From Pseudomonadota bacterium (GTDB taxonomy: Bacteria > Chloroflexota > UBA6077 > JAJPHF01): DNA of 64,000 nucleotides. Under the pieces are notes generated by a model. The model had not been told where the DNA came from. It saw only the letters and a program-made list of their open reading frames with translations, and did not search any database. The translations under genes were made by a program, and so were the position numbers. Location: positions 124,001 through 188,000 of the forward strand of contig JAJPHF010000016.1 of the NCBI GenBank assembly GCA_021325365.1, written 5' to 3'. The stretch's first letter is position 1. Each line of letters starts with the position of its first letter. This document shows, one piece after another, positions 52,463-61,077 of this stretch.

Positions 52463-52496
52463 GCAAGGATACGCACCCGTGCAAGGAGATCGACTG

Positions 52497-53507
52497 GTGT
52501 CGCCCGTGGGGACGCCCGAGGACGAGAGCGGCAACAACCTGCGGCCCACGCGGCTGGGGTCGTTCGTCGGCCAGGAGACGCTGAAAGAGCGCCTGCAGAT
52601 CGCCATCGACGCGGCGCGCGAGCGGGGCGAGTTCCTGGAGCACGTCCTGTTTCACGGGCCGCCGGGCCTCGGCAAGACGACTCTGGCGCACATCATCGCC
52701 GCCGAGATGAACGGCAAGCTGGTGACCACCTCGGGGCCGGCGCTGGAGAAGACCGCCGACCTGATGGGCATTCTCACGAACCTGGAGCCCGGCGACGTGC
52801 TGTTCGTGGACGAGATCCACCGCACGCCGCGCGCCATCGAGGAGTATCTCTACCCGGCGATGGAGGACTTCGCCGTCGACTTCGTGCTCGACAAAGGCCC
52901 ATTCGCCAAGGCGATCCGGCTGTCGCTGAAGCGCTTCACCTTGGTCGGCGCCACCACGCGGGCCGGCCTCATCTCCTCGCCGCTGCGCGACCGCTTCGGC
53001 CTGTACTTTCACCTCGACTTCTACGGCCCCGAGGCGCTGGCGGCCATCGTCGCCCGCTCGGCCGACATCCTGGGCGTCGCCATCGCGCCCGAGGCGACCG
53101 CCGAGATCGCCCGCCGCGCCCGCGGCACGCCGCGCATCGCCAATCGCCTCCTGCGCCGCGTGCGCGACTTCGCGCAGGTGCGCGGCCAGGCTCAGGTCGA
53201 TCTCGCCCTCGTGAGCGCCTCGCTGCAGCTCGAAGGCGTGGACGACGTCGGGCTCGACGAGCTGGACCGCAAGGTGTTGTCCACCATCATCCTGCGCTAC
53301 GACGGCGGGCCGGTCGGCATCGAGGCGCTGGCCGCCACGCTGCAGGAAGAGGTGGACACGCTTACCGACGTGGTCGAGCCCTACCTGTTGCAAGAGGGGT
53401 TCCTGATTCGCACCTCGACGGGCCGCAAGGCGACCTACAAAGCATACGAGCACCTCCGCCTGCGGCGCGGCAAGGAGGGGCTCCAGGGCGAGCTGCCCTT
53501 CGACTGA
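52497..53507 (+). CDS. ruvB: Holliday junction branch migration ATPase RuvB
   Basis: A 336-residue AAA motor. Walker A is [12 protein letters not shown], Walker [10 protein letters not shown], sensor 1 [11 protein letters not shown], and the arginine-finger region PLRDRFGLY; the winged helix ends [19 protein letters not shown]. It drives branch migration with RuvA. I place the start at GTG 52497, eight bases after AAGGAG; a GTG 18 bases earlier would cover that site. Two inverted palindromic repeats separate it from ruvA. Confidence 0.96.
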   Translation: MSPVGTPEDESGNNLRPTRLGSFVGQETLKERLQIAIDAARERGEFLEHVLFHGPPGLGKTTLAHIIAAEMNGKLVTTSGPALEKTADLMGILTNLEPGDVLFVDEIHRTPRAIEEYLYPAMEDFAVDFVLDKGPFAKAIRLSLKRFTLVGATTRAGLISSPLRDRFGLYFHLDFYGPEALAAIVARSADILGVAIAPEATAEIARRARGTPRIANRLLRRVRDFAQVRGQAQVDLALVSASLQLEGVDDVGLDELDRKVLSTIILRYDGGPVGIEALAATLQEEVDTLTDVVEPYLLQEGFLIRTSTGRKATYKAYEHLRLRRGKEGLQGELPFD

Positions 53508-53532
53508 CCTGGTTTCCGGGAACAGTTGGCAC

Positions 53533-53550
53533 GCTTGGCGTAGCCAAAGC
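53533..53550. repeat. TTGGC palindrome, copy 2
   Basis: GCTTGGC-GTA-GCCAAAGC with one bulge, between the convergent ruvB and decarboxylase genes; followed by CTACCCACCATCC, reminiscent of the tail of copies 1 and 4. Confidence 0.5.
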
Positions 53551-53574
53551 TACCCACCATCCTCGGCTAGACGC

Positions 53575-54192
53575 TTAGCGCGGCGCCGGCTCGACCGTGT
53601 GCGCCGGCGGCGCGATCCGCAGCACCTCGACGCCGCTCGACGCCTCCACGTAGCGCGCGAACAGGTACTTCTGCTCCACGTTGTCGTACGGCGTGTTGGG
53701 CACGTTCGCGGTCGAGGCGATCACCTTGGCGGCGACGAGCGACAGCGCCTGCCGATTCAGCGCCTGCTCGACCAGCGCCCGGAAGTCGGCCACGCTCTCG
53801 GCCCAGGCCGCGTGCGGGTAGCTGCAGGCCCGGGCCACGCCCACGAGATCGGTGCCGCGCGTCGTGTGCGTCGGGCCTTTGCCCGAGGACTCGTAGCTGC
53901 CATTGTCGAACACGATGTGCAGCAGGTTGGGCGGCTGCATGGCGCCCACCGTCGTGAGCGACGACAGGTTCATCAGCAGCCCGCCGTCGCCGTCGAGCGC
54001 CACCACCTGCCGCTCGGGCAGTGCCAGCGCCAGGCCGAGCGCCGCGGACGACGTGAGGCCCATCGCGTGCACCGTGAAGTCTGGGTGCGCCTTCAGCGAG
54101 CACCACTCCGTGCGCGTGCCGCCGATACAGCTAATCACCAGGGCGTCGCGGAGGAGGGGCGCGATGGCCTGCAAGCACTCGAACCGTTCCAT
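53575..54192 (-). CDS. TPP-dependent decarboxylase beta subunit (sulfopyruvate/phosphonopyruvate type)
   Basis: A 205-residue protein equal to the C-terminal TPP-binding half of two-part decarboxylases. GDGGLLMNLSSLTTV (68 onward) to Asn97 is the TPP/Mg motif. THTTRGTDLVGVARACSYP is typical of the ComE/phosphonopyruvate decarboxylase branch. ATG 54192 follows GAAGGAGGAG. The alpha half is 17 bases upstream. The pair would decarboxylate a 2-oxo acid bearing a sulfonate, phosphonate or related group; the exact substrate is not shown. Confidence 0.83.
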   Translation of the reverse strand: MERFECLQAIAPLLRDALVISCIGGTRTEWCSLKAHPDFTVHAMGLTSSAALGLALALPERQVVALDGDGGLLMNLSSLTTVGAMQPPNLLHIVFDNGSYESSGKGPTHTTRGTDLVGVARACSYPHAAWAESVADFRALVEQALNRQALSLVAAKVIASTANVPNTPYDNVEQKYLFARYVEASSGVEVLRIAPPAHTVEPAPR

Positions 54193-54209
54193 CACTCGCT
54201 CCTCCTTCA

Positions 54210-54713
54210 CTACTGCCGCAAGCATTCGCCGTCGAGCAGCACGGCGACCGGTCGCTTCGAGCTGTGGGCCAGCGTGTTGGCGCGGACGATCTGGTCGGCC
54301 ACGGTGTCCGGCCGCTCGGCGACCGTGTAGACAATGCCCAGGCCGCCGAGCACCGGCTCCAGCACGCGGCCCAGCGGCGTGTGCATGAAGTAGCGCTCGC
54401 CCAGCCCGCCCGAGTAACCCACCAGCAGCAGCATGGGAATGCCCGCCTGGCCCGCCAGCACCGTCAGCGCGTTGCTGCACGCCAGCAGCCCCGCGTCCAT
54501 CATGATCATCGCGGGCACCTGGCCGCCGAGATACGCGCCCGTGCAGACGCCGATGCCCTCCTCCTCGCGCGCCAGCGGGACGTGGATGACGTCCGCGGCG
54601 TCGCGGAACAGGCCGACGAGCGGCTCCAGGTTGTTCTCCGGCAGCGAGGCAACGAAGTTCACCCCCGCCTGCTGCATCCCATCGCGGATTTGCGCTGCCA
54701 CCTCTGCGCGCAC
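54210..54713 (-). CDS. TPP-dependent decarboxylase alpha subunit (sulfopyruvate/phosphonopyruvate type)
   Basis: A 167-residue protein equal to the N-terminal pyrimidine-binding half. FVASLPENNLEPLV and VPLAREEEGIGVCTGAYLGG carry the Glu that activates TPP, and LVGYSGGLGERYFMHTPLG is the branch signature. GTG 54713 is eight bases after GGAAGGGAG; an ATG just before it is out of frame. Together with 53575-54192 it forms an alpha-beta enzyme. It is divergent from the M20-like gene at 54939. Confidence 0.83.
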   Translation of the reverse strand: MRAEVAAQIRDGMQQAGVNFVASLPENNLEPLVGLFRDAADVIHVPLAREEEGIGVCTGAYLGGQVPAMIMMDAGLLACSNALTVLAGQAGIPMLLLVGYSGGLGERYFMHTPLGRVLEPVLGGLGIVYTVAERPDTVADQIVRANTLAHSSKRPVAVLLDGECLRQ

Positions 54714-54938
54714 GCCATCAGCTCCCTTCCGCCGCCGGCCAGGCCCCGAGCAACGGCGGCCGCCTGCATCGCGCTCGGGCGATTCTAGACGCCGGCTGGT
54801 ACGCTTGCAAGCGGCGCGGCCGGGACGATTCGCCGCGCGCCTTGACACCTACCGGGCGCCAGCCTACGATAGAGCCGTTCTCGGGCTGGCGCCGGCACCC
54901 GCCGCGTCGGCCTTCCACCCGCCGGCGAGGAGTCCGCG

Positions 54939-56282
54939 ATGGCCGCGCCAACCGACGTGCCCGTCACATCCATGCCGTTGTCGAGCGAGCAGCGCGCCTG
55001 GCTGGAGCGAGCCTGGGCACAGATCGACCCCGAGCGCATCGCCCGGCTGTGCTTCGACCTCGTCGGCATCCCCAGCCCGACCGGCGAGGAGCGGGCCATC
55101 GCCGAGTTCCTGACCCAGTATTTGGGCGCGGCTGGGCTCGACGCGCGCTACCAGCCCATCGACGCGCGTCAGGGCAACGCCGTGGGGCGCTTGCACGGCG
55201 CGGGCGACGGCCCCGACCTGCTGCTCTACGCCCCCACCGACGTGGCGTTCGCCGGCGCGGAAGACGAGGACGTGCCCTGGCTGGGGTCGACGATCCGCGC
55301 CGACCTGCGTCCCGAGCCGTTCCGCGAGGGCGACGACGTGATCGGCCTGGGCGCGGAAAACCCGAAGGCGTACGCGACGTGCGTCGTCGCTGCGGCCGAG
55401 GCCGTGGCGCGCGCCGGCGTGCCGCTGCGCGGCGACCTGCTGGTGGGGCTGGGCGCGGGCGGCATGCCGACCAACCGACGTCCGGGCCTCGAGCGCTGGA
55501 ACGCCGGCCAGGGCAACGGCTGCTCCTTCATGCTCGAGCAGGGCGTGCGCGGCGACTTCGCCATCCTCGCCAAGCCTGGCTACTCGGTGGCGTGGGAGGA
55601 GGTCGGCCTCGCCTGGTTCCGGATTGGCGTCCACGGCACGCTCAACTACACCGGCATTCGCCACGTCGTGCCCTACGTCAACCCTATCGTGGAAGCGACG
55701 AAGGTCATCGAGGGCCTGGAAGCCTGGTTCCCCGAGTACACGGCCCGCAACACGTCGGGGCTCGTGGCGCCGCAAGGCTCCATCGGCGCCATCGAAGGCG
55801 GCTGGACCTACAAGCCCGCCTTCGTGCCGCGCGTCTGCAATCTCTACGTGGACCTGCGCGTTAGCCCGCGCACCGACCCGATGGCCGTCAAGCACCAGCT
55901 TGTCGAGGCGCTGCGTCGCATCCAGGCGGCGCACCCGGGGCTGGAGCTGGACTGGGAGATGGTCCTGGCGATCCCCGGCACGCACACCGATCCGCAGAAC
56001 TGGATCGTGCAATCGCTGATGCGGGCGTGGGAGGCGCGCGAGGGGCGTCCCCACGAGGCGCGCGGCGGCACCAGCGGCGCCACCGACGCGGCCATCCTGC
56101 GCGGGCGGGGCATCCCCACGGCGCGGCTGGGCCTGCCGCGCGCCGTGCCGCCCGCCGCCTATCCCGGCTTCTCGATGGGCGTCGCCCACGTCACCGCCAT
56201 GCAGCGCCTCACCGAGTGCCTGGTCTACGCTATCATCGACACCTGCACGCGGGACCGGGGCGCGGTCGGCCTGCCGGCGTGA
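54939..56282 (+). CDS. M20-family protein with degenerate metal site
   Basis: A 447-residue protein with the fold of the M20 peptidase/deacetylase family: LVGIPSPTGEE start, lid domain with GVHGTLNYTGIRH, and GGTSGATDAAILRGRGIP near the end. Metal ligands seem lost. Where relatives have GHxD it has YAPTD (Pro99 for His), GLGAENPK replaces GxGAxDMK (Asn141 for Asp), and GLGAGGMP replaces the catalytic Glu-Glu. A late His (GVAHVTAM) remains. It may bind rather than cleave, or use other chemistry. ATG 54939 lies eight bases after GAGGAG. A tautomerase follows. Confidence 0.78.
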   Translation: MAAPTDVPVTSMPLSSEQRAWLERAWAQIDPERIARLCFDLVGIPSPTGEERAIAEFLTQYLGAAGLDARYQPIDARQGNAVGRLHGAGDGPDLLLYAPTDVAFAGAEDEDVPWLGSTIRADLRPEPFREGDDVIGLGAENPKAYATCVVAAAEAVARAGVPLRGDLLVGLGAGGMPTNRRPGLERWNAGQGNGCSFMLEQGVRGDFAILAKPGYSVAWEEVGLAWFRIGVHGTLNYTGIRHVVPYVNPIVEATKVIEGLEAWFPEYTARNTSGLVAPQGSIGAIEGGWTYKPAFVPRVCNLYVDLRVSPRTDPMAVKHQLVEALRRIQAAHPGLELDWEMVLAIPGTHTDPQNWIVQSLMRAWEAREGRPHEARGGTSGATDAAILRGRGIPTARLGLPRAVPPAAYPGFSMGVAHVTAMQRLTECLVYAIIDTCTRDRGAVGLPA

Positions 56283-56346
56283 ACCGCGGCCCCCATCCCC
56301 AGCGCCGCACCGCGCCGTCGTTCGATACGAGCAAGAGGAGGGCTCC

Positions 56347-56532
56347 ATGCCAGAAGTCATCGTCGAGCTAGCCCAGGGGCGCACGGTCGAGCAGAAGCGC
56401 GCGCTCGTCAAGGGCATCACGCAGGTCGTCGTCGAGACGTGCAACACGCCGGCGTCGGAGGTGACCGTCATCATCCACGAGACGCCGCTCACCGACAAGG
56501 CCAAGGGCGGCGTGCTCTTCGCCGACCGCTAG
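56347..56532 (+). CDS. 4-oxalocrotonate tautomerase family protein
   Basis: A 61-residue tautomerase. It begins MPEVIVELAQGRTVEQKRAL; removal of Met leaves Pro1 as catalytic base, and the Arg at position 12 corresponds to the substrate-binding Arg. The hexamer-type family is 60-80 residues long. It interconverts enol and keto acids, for example in catechol meta-cleavage. ATG 56347 follows AGAGGAGGG. It sits between the M20-like gene and an amidohydrolase in the same direction, 64 and 100 bases apart. Confidence 0.88.
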   Translation: MPEVIVELAQGRTVEQKRALVKGITQVVVETCNTPASEVTVIIHETPLTDKAKGGVLFADR

Positions 56533-56632
56533 CACCGGTCCGCTGCTTGACAGGCGCCGGGGGCCAGGGCTATCGTCCCCGCGAGGGCCGGTGGGGAGTG
56601 GAGCGGCGGCCTGGGCCGCCGGGGAGGAAGCC

Positions 56633-57661
56633 ATGCAGGACATGCTGATCGTCGACGCGGATGGCCACCTGCGCGATCTGGTGGACAACTGCTATCGCCC
56701 GTACCTGGAGCCGCCGTTCAACGACCGCGCCGTCTTCTGGCCGTCGGACGGCTTCGACCGCAACAAGAACGGCAGGCTTGGCGTGCGCGACGTGGACGCG
56801 CCGCGCCAGCTGCACGACATGGACGTCGAGGGCATCGACATCAGCATTCTGTATCCCACGACCGGGCTGGGCATCGGGAAGATCTACGAGCCCGACTACG
56901 CGGCGGCGCTCTGCCGCGCCTACAACAACTGGGTCCACGACTACTGCGCGACCGACCCGCAGCGCCTGAAGGCCGTGGCGCTGCTGCCGCTGCAGGACGT
57001 GGACGCGGCGGTCCGGGAGCTGCACCGCGCGGTGGTCGACCTGGGGCTGGTGGGCGGCATGCTGCCCACGTACGTCCGCCGCGGGCCGTCCCTCGGCGAC
57101 AAGGCGCTCTGGCCGCTCTACGCCGAGGCCGAGCAGCTCGACGTGCCGCTCGGCGCCCACGCCACGGGCGGCGAGACGGACTCCGAGGGCCGCTTCCCCA
57201 CCTTCCTCGGGGTCCACATCTGCTCACACGTGCCCGAGCAGATGATCGCGCTCACCAGCGTCGTGCTCGGCGGCATCTTCGAGCAGTTCCCGCGGCTGCG
57301 CTACGGCTTCCTGGAGGCGGGCTGCGGCTGGGTACCGTTCTGGATGGAGCACATGGACGAGGAGTGGGAGAAGCGCCGCGACGAGGCACCGCTGTGCAAG
57401 GAGAAGCCGAGCACCTACATCACCAGCGGGCGCTGCTACTTCGGCTGCGAGCCGGAGGAGAAGACGATGCCCTTCGCGGCAGCCAACGTGGGCGAGGACG
57501 TGCTGCTCTACGCCTCGGACTACCCCCACTGGGACAGCGACTGGCCGCACACGGTGAAGACCGTCCGCGAGCGCACCGACATGAGCGAGCAGCTCAAGCG
57601 CAAGGTGCTCGCGGAGAACGCGCTGCGCTTCTACGGCCTGAAGGCCGCCGTGCCGGCGTAG
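56633..57661 (+). CDS. amidohydrolase-2 family protein
   Basis: A 342-residue PF04909 enzyme. MLIVDADGHL opens the barrel (a DxDxH variant, as common in this branch), GAHATGG and CSHVPEQM supply barrel His residues, and YASDYPHWDSDWPH holds the catalytic Asp. ATG 56633 follows GGGGAGGAAG. Members decarboxylate or hydrolyse aromatic and muconate-type acids. With the tautomerase just upstream a ring-cleavage pathway is plausible. It is a distant relative of the protein at 9663. Confidence 0.82.
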   Translation: MQDMLIVDADGHLRDLVDNCYRPYLEPPFNDRAVFWPSDGFDRNKNGRLGVRDVDAPRQLHDMDVEGIDISILYPTTGLGIGKIYEPDYAAALCRAYNNWVHDYCATDPQRLKAVALLPLQDVDAAVRELHRAVVDLGLVGGMLPTYVRRGPSLGDKALWPLYAEAEQLDVPLGAHATGGETDSEGRFPTFLGVHICSHVPEQMIALTSVVLGGIFEQFPRLRYGFLEAGCGWVPFWMEHMDEEWEKRRDEAPLCKEKPSTYITSGRCYFGCEPEEKTMPFAAANVGEDVLLYASDYPHWDSDWPHTVKTVRERTDMSEQLKRKVLAENALRFYGLKAAVPA

Positions 57662-57750
57662 CTTCGCCCGCAGCGGGCGCCCCGTTCGCGTCGCGCGACC
57701 GTGGCATTACTTGTGCGACAGAGCACCCAGTGAAGTGGGAGGGTTGTCGC

Positions 57751-58923
57751 ATGCACGGCCTAGTTGACGAGGAAGGGCGCGACCTGCTCGAGGTGGCGCG
57801 GGAGCGCGGCTGGATAACGCTCGACGAGGTGATGCGGGCGGCGTCCGGTTCGCCGGTGGACGCGGACGAGGCCCAGGAGCTGGTGCGCGAGGCCGGCGTC
57901 GAGCTAGTCGACCGCGGCGGCGACGCCTGGGAAGACCTGGAAACCCTTGCCGAGGAGGGGACCGGCGCCTTCACGCGGGCCCGCGAGACGCCGCCGCCCG
58001 CCGAGGAGCTAGCCCCGGACAGCCCCGCCGCTCTGTACTTGCGCGAGATCAGTCAGACTCCGCTCCTCACCGCCGAGGAAGAGGTGGAGCTGGCGAAGCA
58101 GCTGGAGGCGGCCAAGACCGCCCAGAAGGAGCTGGCGCAGGGCAACGTCGCGCCCGCCGACCGCGCGCGACTGGAAGAGGCCGTGGCCCGGGGCGACGCG
58201 GCCCGGCGGCGGCTCATCGAGTCGAACCTGCGCCTGGTCGTGTCGGTCGCCCGCAAGTACATGGGGCGCGGCCTGCTGTTCCTCGACCTCGTGCAGGAGG
58301 GCAACATCGGCCTCCAGCGCGCGGTCGACAAGTACGACTGGCACCGCGGCTTTCGCTTCTCGACGTATGCCTACTGGTGGATCCGACAGGCGGTGAGCCG
58401 GGCGGTGGCGGATCAGGCGCGCACCATCCGCTTGCCGGTCCACGTCATCGAGCAGCTGACCAAGCAGTACAACACGGCGCGCGACCTCCACCAGGAGCTG
58501 GGGCGCGAGCCGACCGCGACGGAAATCGCCGCGCGGCTCGGTGTCGATCCCGAAAAGGTGCAGGAGGCATTTCGCGCCGCGAAGATCCCCATCTCGCTGG
58601 AGACGCCGATCGGCGAGGAGGACGAATCGACCGTCGCCGACTTCGTCTCCGACGCCATGACGCTCTCGCCCGCCGAGGAAGCCGAGGAGACCGTCCTGGC
58701 CCAATCGCTGGACGACGCGCTCGCGCGGCACCTCAGCCCGCGTGAGGCCGCCGTGCTGCGCATGCGCTTCGGTCTCGTGGACGGCCAGCCGCACACGCTG
58801 GGCGAGATCGCGGAGGAGATCGGCATCAGCCGCGAGCGCGTGCGCCAGATCGAGGCCGAATCGCTGCACAAGCTGCGCCGCACGGGCCAGTTCCTGCGCC
58901 AGTTCCGCGAGTACGTTCAGTAG
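57751..58923 (+). CDS. rpoD: sigma-70 family principal-type RNA polymerase sigma factor
   Basis: A 390-residue sigma factor. After a short N-terminal domain (region 1.1-like, residues 1-80) come region 1.2 (SPAALYLREISQTPLL), regions 2.1-2.4 (RLVVSVARKYMGRGL, STYAYWWIRQAVSRAVADQ), region 3 and region 4 (LGEIAEEIGISRERVRQIE). The length and full regions fit a primary or primary-like factor; more than one may exist in the genome. ATG 57751 follows GGGAGGG. Upstream gene is 90 bases away. Confidence 0.93.
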   Translation: MHGLVDEEGRDLLEVARERGWITLDEVMRAASGSPVDADEAQELVREAGVELVDRGGDAWEDLETLAEEGTGAFTRARETPPPAEELAPDSPAALYLREISQTPLLTAEEEVELAKQLEAAKTAQKELAQGNVAPADRARLEEAVARGDAARRRLIESNLRLVVSVARKYMGRGLLFLDLVQEGNIGLQRAVDKYDWHRGFRFSTYAYWWIRQAVSRAVADQARTIRLPVHVIEQLTKQYNTARDLHQELGREPTATEIAARLGVDPEKVQEAFRAAKIPISLETPIGEEDESTVADFVSDAMTLSPAEEAEETVLAQSLDDALARHLSPREAAVLRMRFGLVDGQPHTLGEIAEEIGISRERVRQIEAESLHKLRRTGQFLRQFREYVQ

Positions 58924-58967
58924 GAGCTGGGGGGTAAGGCGTAGGGAGTGCGGACGCGGGGGTCGGG

Positions 58968-58997
58968 GGCGGGGAAGGCGTGCGCCTTCCACGCCCC
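58968..58997. terminator. hairpin between convergent sigma and lyase genes
   Basis: GGAAGGCG and CGCCTTCC around TG, extended on both sides by GGGGC/GCCCC with mismatches. Located between convergent stops; no T-run. Confidence 0.5.
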
Positions 58998-59003
58998 CAG
59001 CCG

Positions 59004-59882
59004 CTACGGCCGGTCGCCCCCGCGCAGCAGGCTCAGGAACTCGGCGCGCGGCATCGACTGGCGCAGCAGCGGCCCCGGATTGCCGCTACCTTGCAGCTCC
59101 TCGGCAAGCCGCTTCACCGCCGTGATCGCGTAGCGGGTGAAGGCCGTGCCGTAGCTCACCCGCTTCACGCCGAGCTGCTCCAGCTCGGGGATCGTGGGCG
59201 TGTCCTCCATCGCCAGCACGCTGAGCGGAGCCTGGATCTCGCGCGCTAGGGTGCCGATGGTCGCGGCATCGCCCGGGCGAAAGATGAAGATGCAGTCGGC
59301 GCCGGCCTCGGCGTAGGCGTTGCCCCGGCGGATGGCCTCGGCCAGGCCGTCGGCATGAGTGGGCACCGTCCCGAAGACGTCCACCCGCGCGTTCAGGAAG
59401 AACTCGCTGCCCAACTCGCGCTTCGCCGCCATCACGGCGCGGATCTTGGCAAGCTGCGCGTCGAGCGGGAGGAGCGTCATCGGCGCGCCCGGCGGATGGT
59501 AGTCGCTGTCCTCCAGGTTCATGCCCGCGCAGCCCGCGGCCACGAACGCGCGGACGGTCGGCCCCATCGCCTCGGGCCCGCCGTAGCCCTTCTCGCCATC
59601 CGCGTTGACGGGCACAGTCACCGCGGCGGCCATCTCGCGGTAGACCTCGGCGGTCCGGTCACGCCCCAGTAGCTCGTCGTCGAGCAGGCCGTAGACCGCC
59701 TGGACCCCCCCGCTGGTGCCCTGGATCGCGGGAAAGCCCATCGCTTCGAACAGTCGCGCGCTGAGCACGTCGTAGGCGCCCGGCATGACGAGGATGCCGG
59801 GCGCGTTCACCAGCTCGCGCAGGCGCTGGCTCTTCGCGTTCGCGGCCGCGACTGTCTCGGGGGTCGGCGCTGGAGTAGCCAT
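59004..59882 (-). CDS. isocitrate lyase/PEP mutase superfamily protein
   Basis: A 292-residue barrel enzyme. PGAYDVLSARLFEAMGF (34-50), PVNADGEKGYGG and MNLEDSDYHPPG (121-132) are the Mg-binding motifs of the superfamily. The Lys-Lys-Cys-Gly-His of isocitrate lyase is absent, and the EDK...NS of true PEP mutase is replaced by EDSDYH, so a C-C lyase such as a methylisocitrate or oxaloacetate-type lyase is more likely than P-C bond formation. ATG 59882 follows AGGAGGG. Convergent with the sigma factor gene. Confidence 0.82.
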   Translation of the reverse strand: MATPAPTPETVAAANAKSQRLRELVNAPGILVMPGAYDVLSARLFEAMGFPAIQGTSGGVQAVYGLLDDELLGRDRTAEVYREMAAAVTVPVNADGEKGYGGPEAMGPTVRAFVAAGCAGMNLEDSDYHPPGAPMTLLPLDAQLAKIRAVMAAKRELGSEFFLNARVDVFGTVPTHADGLAEAIRRGNAYAEAGADCIFIFRPGDAATIGTLAREIQAPLSVLAMEDTPTIPELEQLGVKRVSYGTAFTRYAITAVKRLAEELQGSGNPGPLLRQSMPRAEFLSLLRGGDRP

Positions 59883-60098
59883 CGCGCCCTCCTCTGCCGC
59901 GTGGCCCGCACCCCCGCGGGTCCGCGGGTACGTCCGCCCCATCTTACCGCCCGGCCCGCGCGGCGCGCCCACCCGGAACCGTCCTGAGGAGCGGTGGGCC
60001 GTGTGGTATAGTCGGCGGGCGGGGCGGCGCGGCCGGCGTCGTGGCGCGCGCCGTGCAGCAGGGGTACCACGCCAGAGACCGGATGAGGAGAGCGCACG

Positions 60099-60521
60099 AT
60101 GGCTGCAGACAAGCGTACCCCGCGGCGCGGCGGCGGGGGCTTCGGGAGCGGCGGGGGCGGCGGGCGCGGCCGCCCGGGCGGGGGCGGCGGTGGCCGCCCG
60201 GGCGGCTGGCAGCCCCGTCCCCCCGGCCGGGCCGGCGGCGGCGGCCGGCCCGGGGGAGCGTCGGACCGCGGCGGGCGCGAGGCGCCGCCGTGGGCCGACC
60301 GCGCGCCGAGCGCCGGCCGGGCGCCCATGCGGCCGGTCGCGGCGTCGAGCGGCCGCTGGGAGGCGGTCGACGCCGAGTCGCTCGAGGAGATGGCCGCTGC
60401 CCTCAACGCGCTCGGCGTGCAGCCCGAGCACCTGGTCCACCTCGTGGCGCACGTCATCGAGGGCGAAGAGGGCGCCGAGGACAACACCGAGGGGTGGGAA
60501 GCGCTGGTCTGGGTGAGCTAA
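60099..60521 (+). CDS. RGG-rich protein with acidic C-terminal domain
   Basis: A 140-residue protein unlike any family I know. Residues 9-62 are almost only Gly, Arg and Pro (RRGGGGFGSGGGGGRGRPGG and similar), a low-complexity, probably disordered and RNA-binding tail. Residues 85-140 form a compact acidic part (DAESLEEMAAALNALGVQPEHLVHLV to EGWEALVWVS). ATG 60099 follows AGGAGAG, and third-position GC is high. Divergent from the lyase gene at 59882. An RNA-binding role is only a guess from composition. Confidence 0.65.
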   Translation: MAADKRTPRRGGGGFGSGGGGGRGRPGGGGGGRPGGWQPRPPGRAGGGGRPGGASDRGGREAPPWADRAPSAGRAPMRPVAASSGRWEAVDAESLEEMAAALNALGVQPEHLVHLVAHVIEGEEGAEDNTEGWEALVWVS

Positions 60522-60551
60522 GCAGGCTCCGCTGGCCATTAAACTGCTGGC

Positions 60552-60602
60552 CCAGGGCTAGGGTGTAGGTTTGGCTTCGCCAAACCTACACCCTAGCCCT
60601 GG
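60552..60602. repeat. 24-bp perfect palindrome, TTTGGCTTCGCCAAA family
   Basis: Twenty-four base pairs (60552-60575 with 60579-60602) around a TTC loop. It lies 31 bases after the RGG gene stop, between convergent genes; no T-run. Confidence 0.9.
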
Positions 60603-60690
60603 CCGGGTGCATAGGGCTGGGGGCGTCGCGGCGCCGCACAGCGCCTGGAGCCGGGCGCCCACGCGAATTCGCCGCCGGTGCGCATAGGAC

Positions 60691-60727
60691 ACGACGGGCC
60701 TGCCGGGGTTGCCGGCAGGCCCGTCGT
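60691..60727. terminator. 16-bp hairpin after small exported protein gene
   Basis: ACGACGGGCCTGCCGG and its complement around GGTTG, 24 bases beyond the end of the minus-strand gene at 60751. Probable terminator for it; the T content after the stem is low on both sides. Confidence 0.6.
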
Positions 60728-60750
60728 ATCTTGGCCCGATGGCGGGCAGG

Positions 60751-61077
60751 CTACCCTATGTAGCAGTAATACGACCCGCCGTAGAAGTAGTACTCGGTGA
60801 CGCAGATCCCCACCGGCTCCTCGGCATAGATGCGATACAGCGCCGGGAAGCTGAGGTGCCGGGCCAGGTACCACTCGTAACTGTACGCGTACCGTGGGCC
60901 GTAGAAGTACCGGTACGCTACCGGCACGTGGCGCCAGTAGGCATGATGATGGGCCTCGACGGAAGCTTCCGCGACCGCGGGATGATTCACCGTGCCGACC
61001 AGGCCGCTCGTGCTCAGCGCGAGCACGGCGACGGCGCCGAGCCCCAGGACGGTGCGCCGAATAGCGGAGACTTGCAT
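60751..61077 (-). CDS. small exported Tyr/His-rich protein
   Basis: A 108-residue secreted protein with no recognised domain. The signal is RRTVLGLGAVAVLALSTSG followed by a probable cleavage near AVAEA. The mature part is unusually rich in Tyr and His (HHHAYWRHVPVAYRYFYGPR), with two Cys (CVTEYYFYGGSYYCYIG) that may form a disulfide. The composition suggests an envelope-attached or metal- or surface-binding peptide. ATG 61077 has an AGGAGT-type site upstream. Confidence 0.7.
   Translation of the reverse strand: MQVSAIRRTVLGLGAVAVLALSTSGLVGTVNHPAVAEASVEAHHHAYWRHVPVAYRYFYGPRYAYSYEWYLARHLSFPALYRIYAEEPVGICVTEYYFYGGSYYCYIG

Noticed and set aside
59004..59882. PEP mutase and hence phosphonate biosynthesis
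   Set aside because: The EDK...NS signature is missing and no other phosphonate gene is seen.
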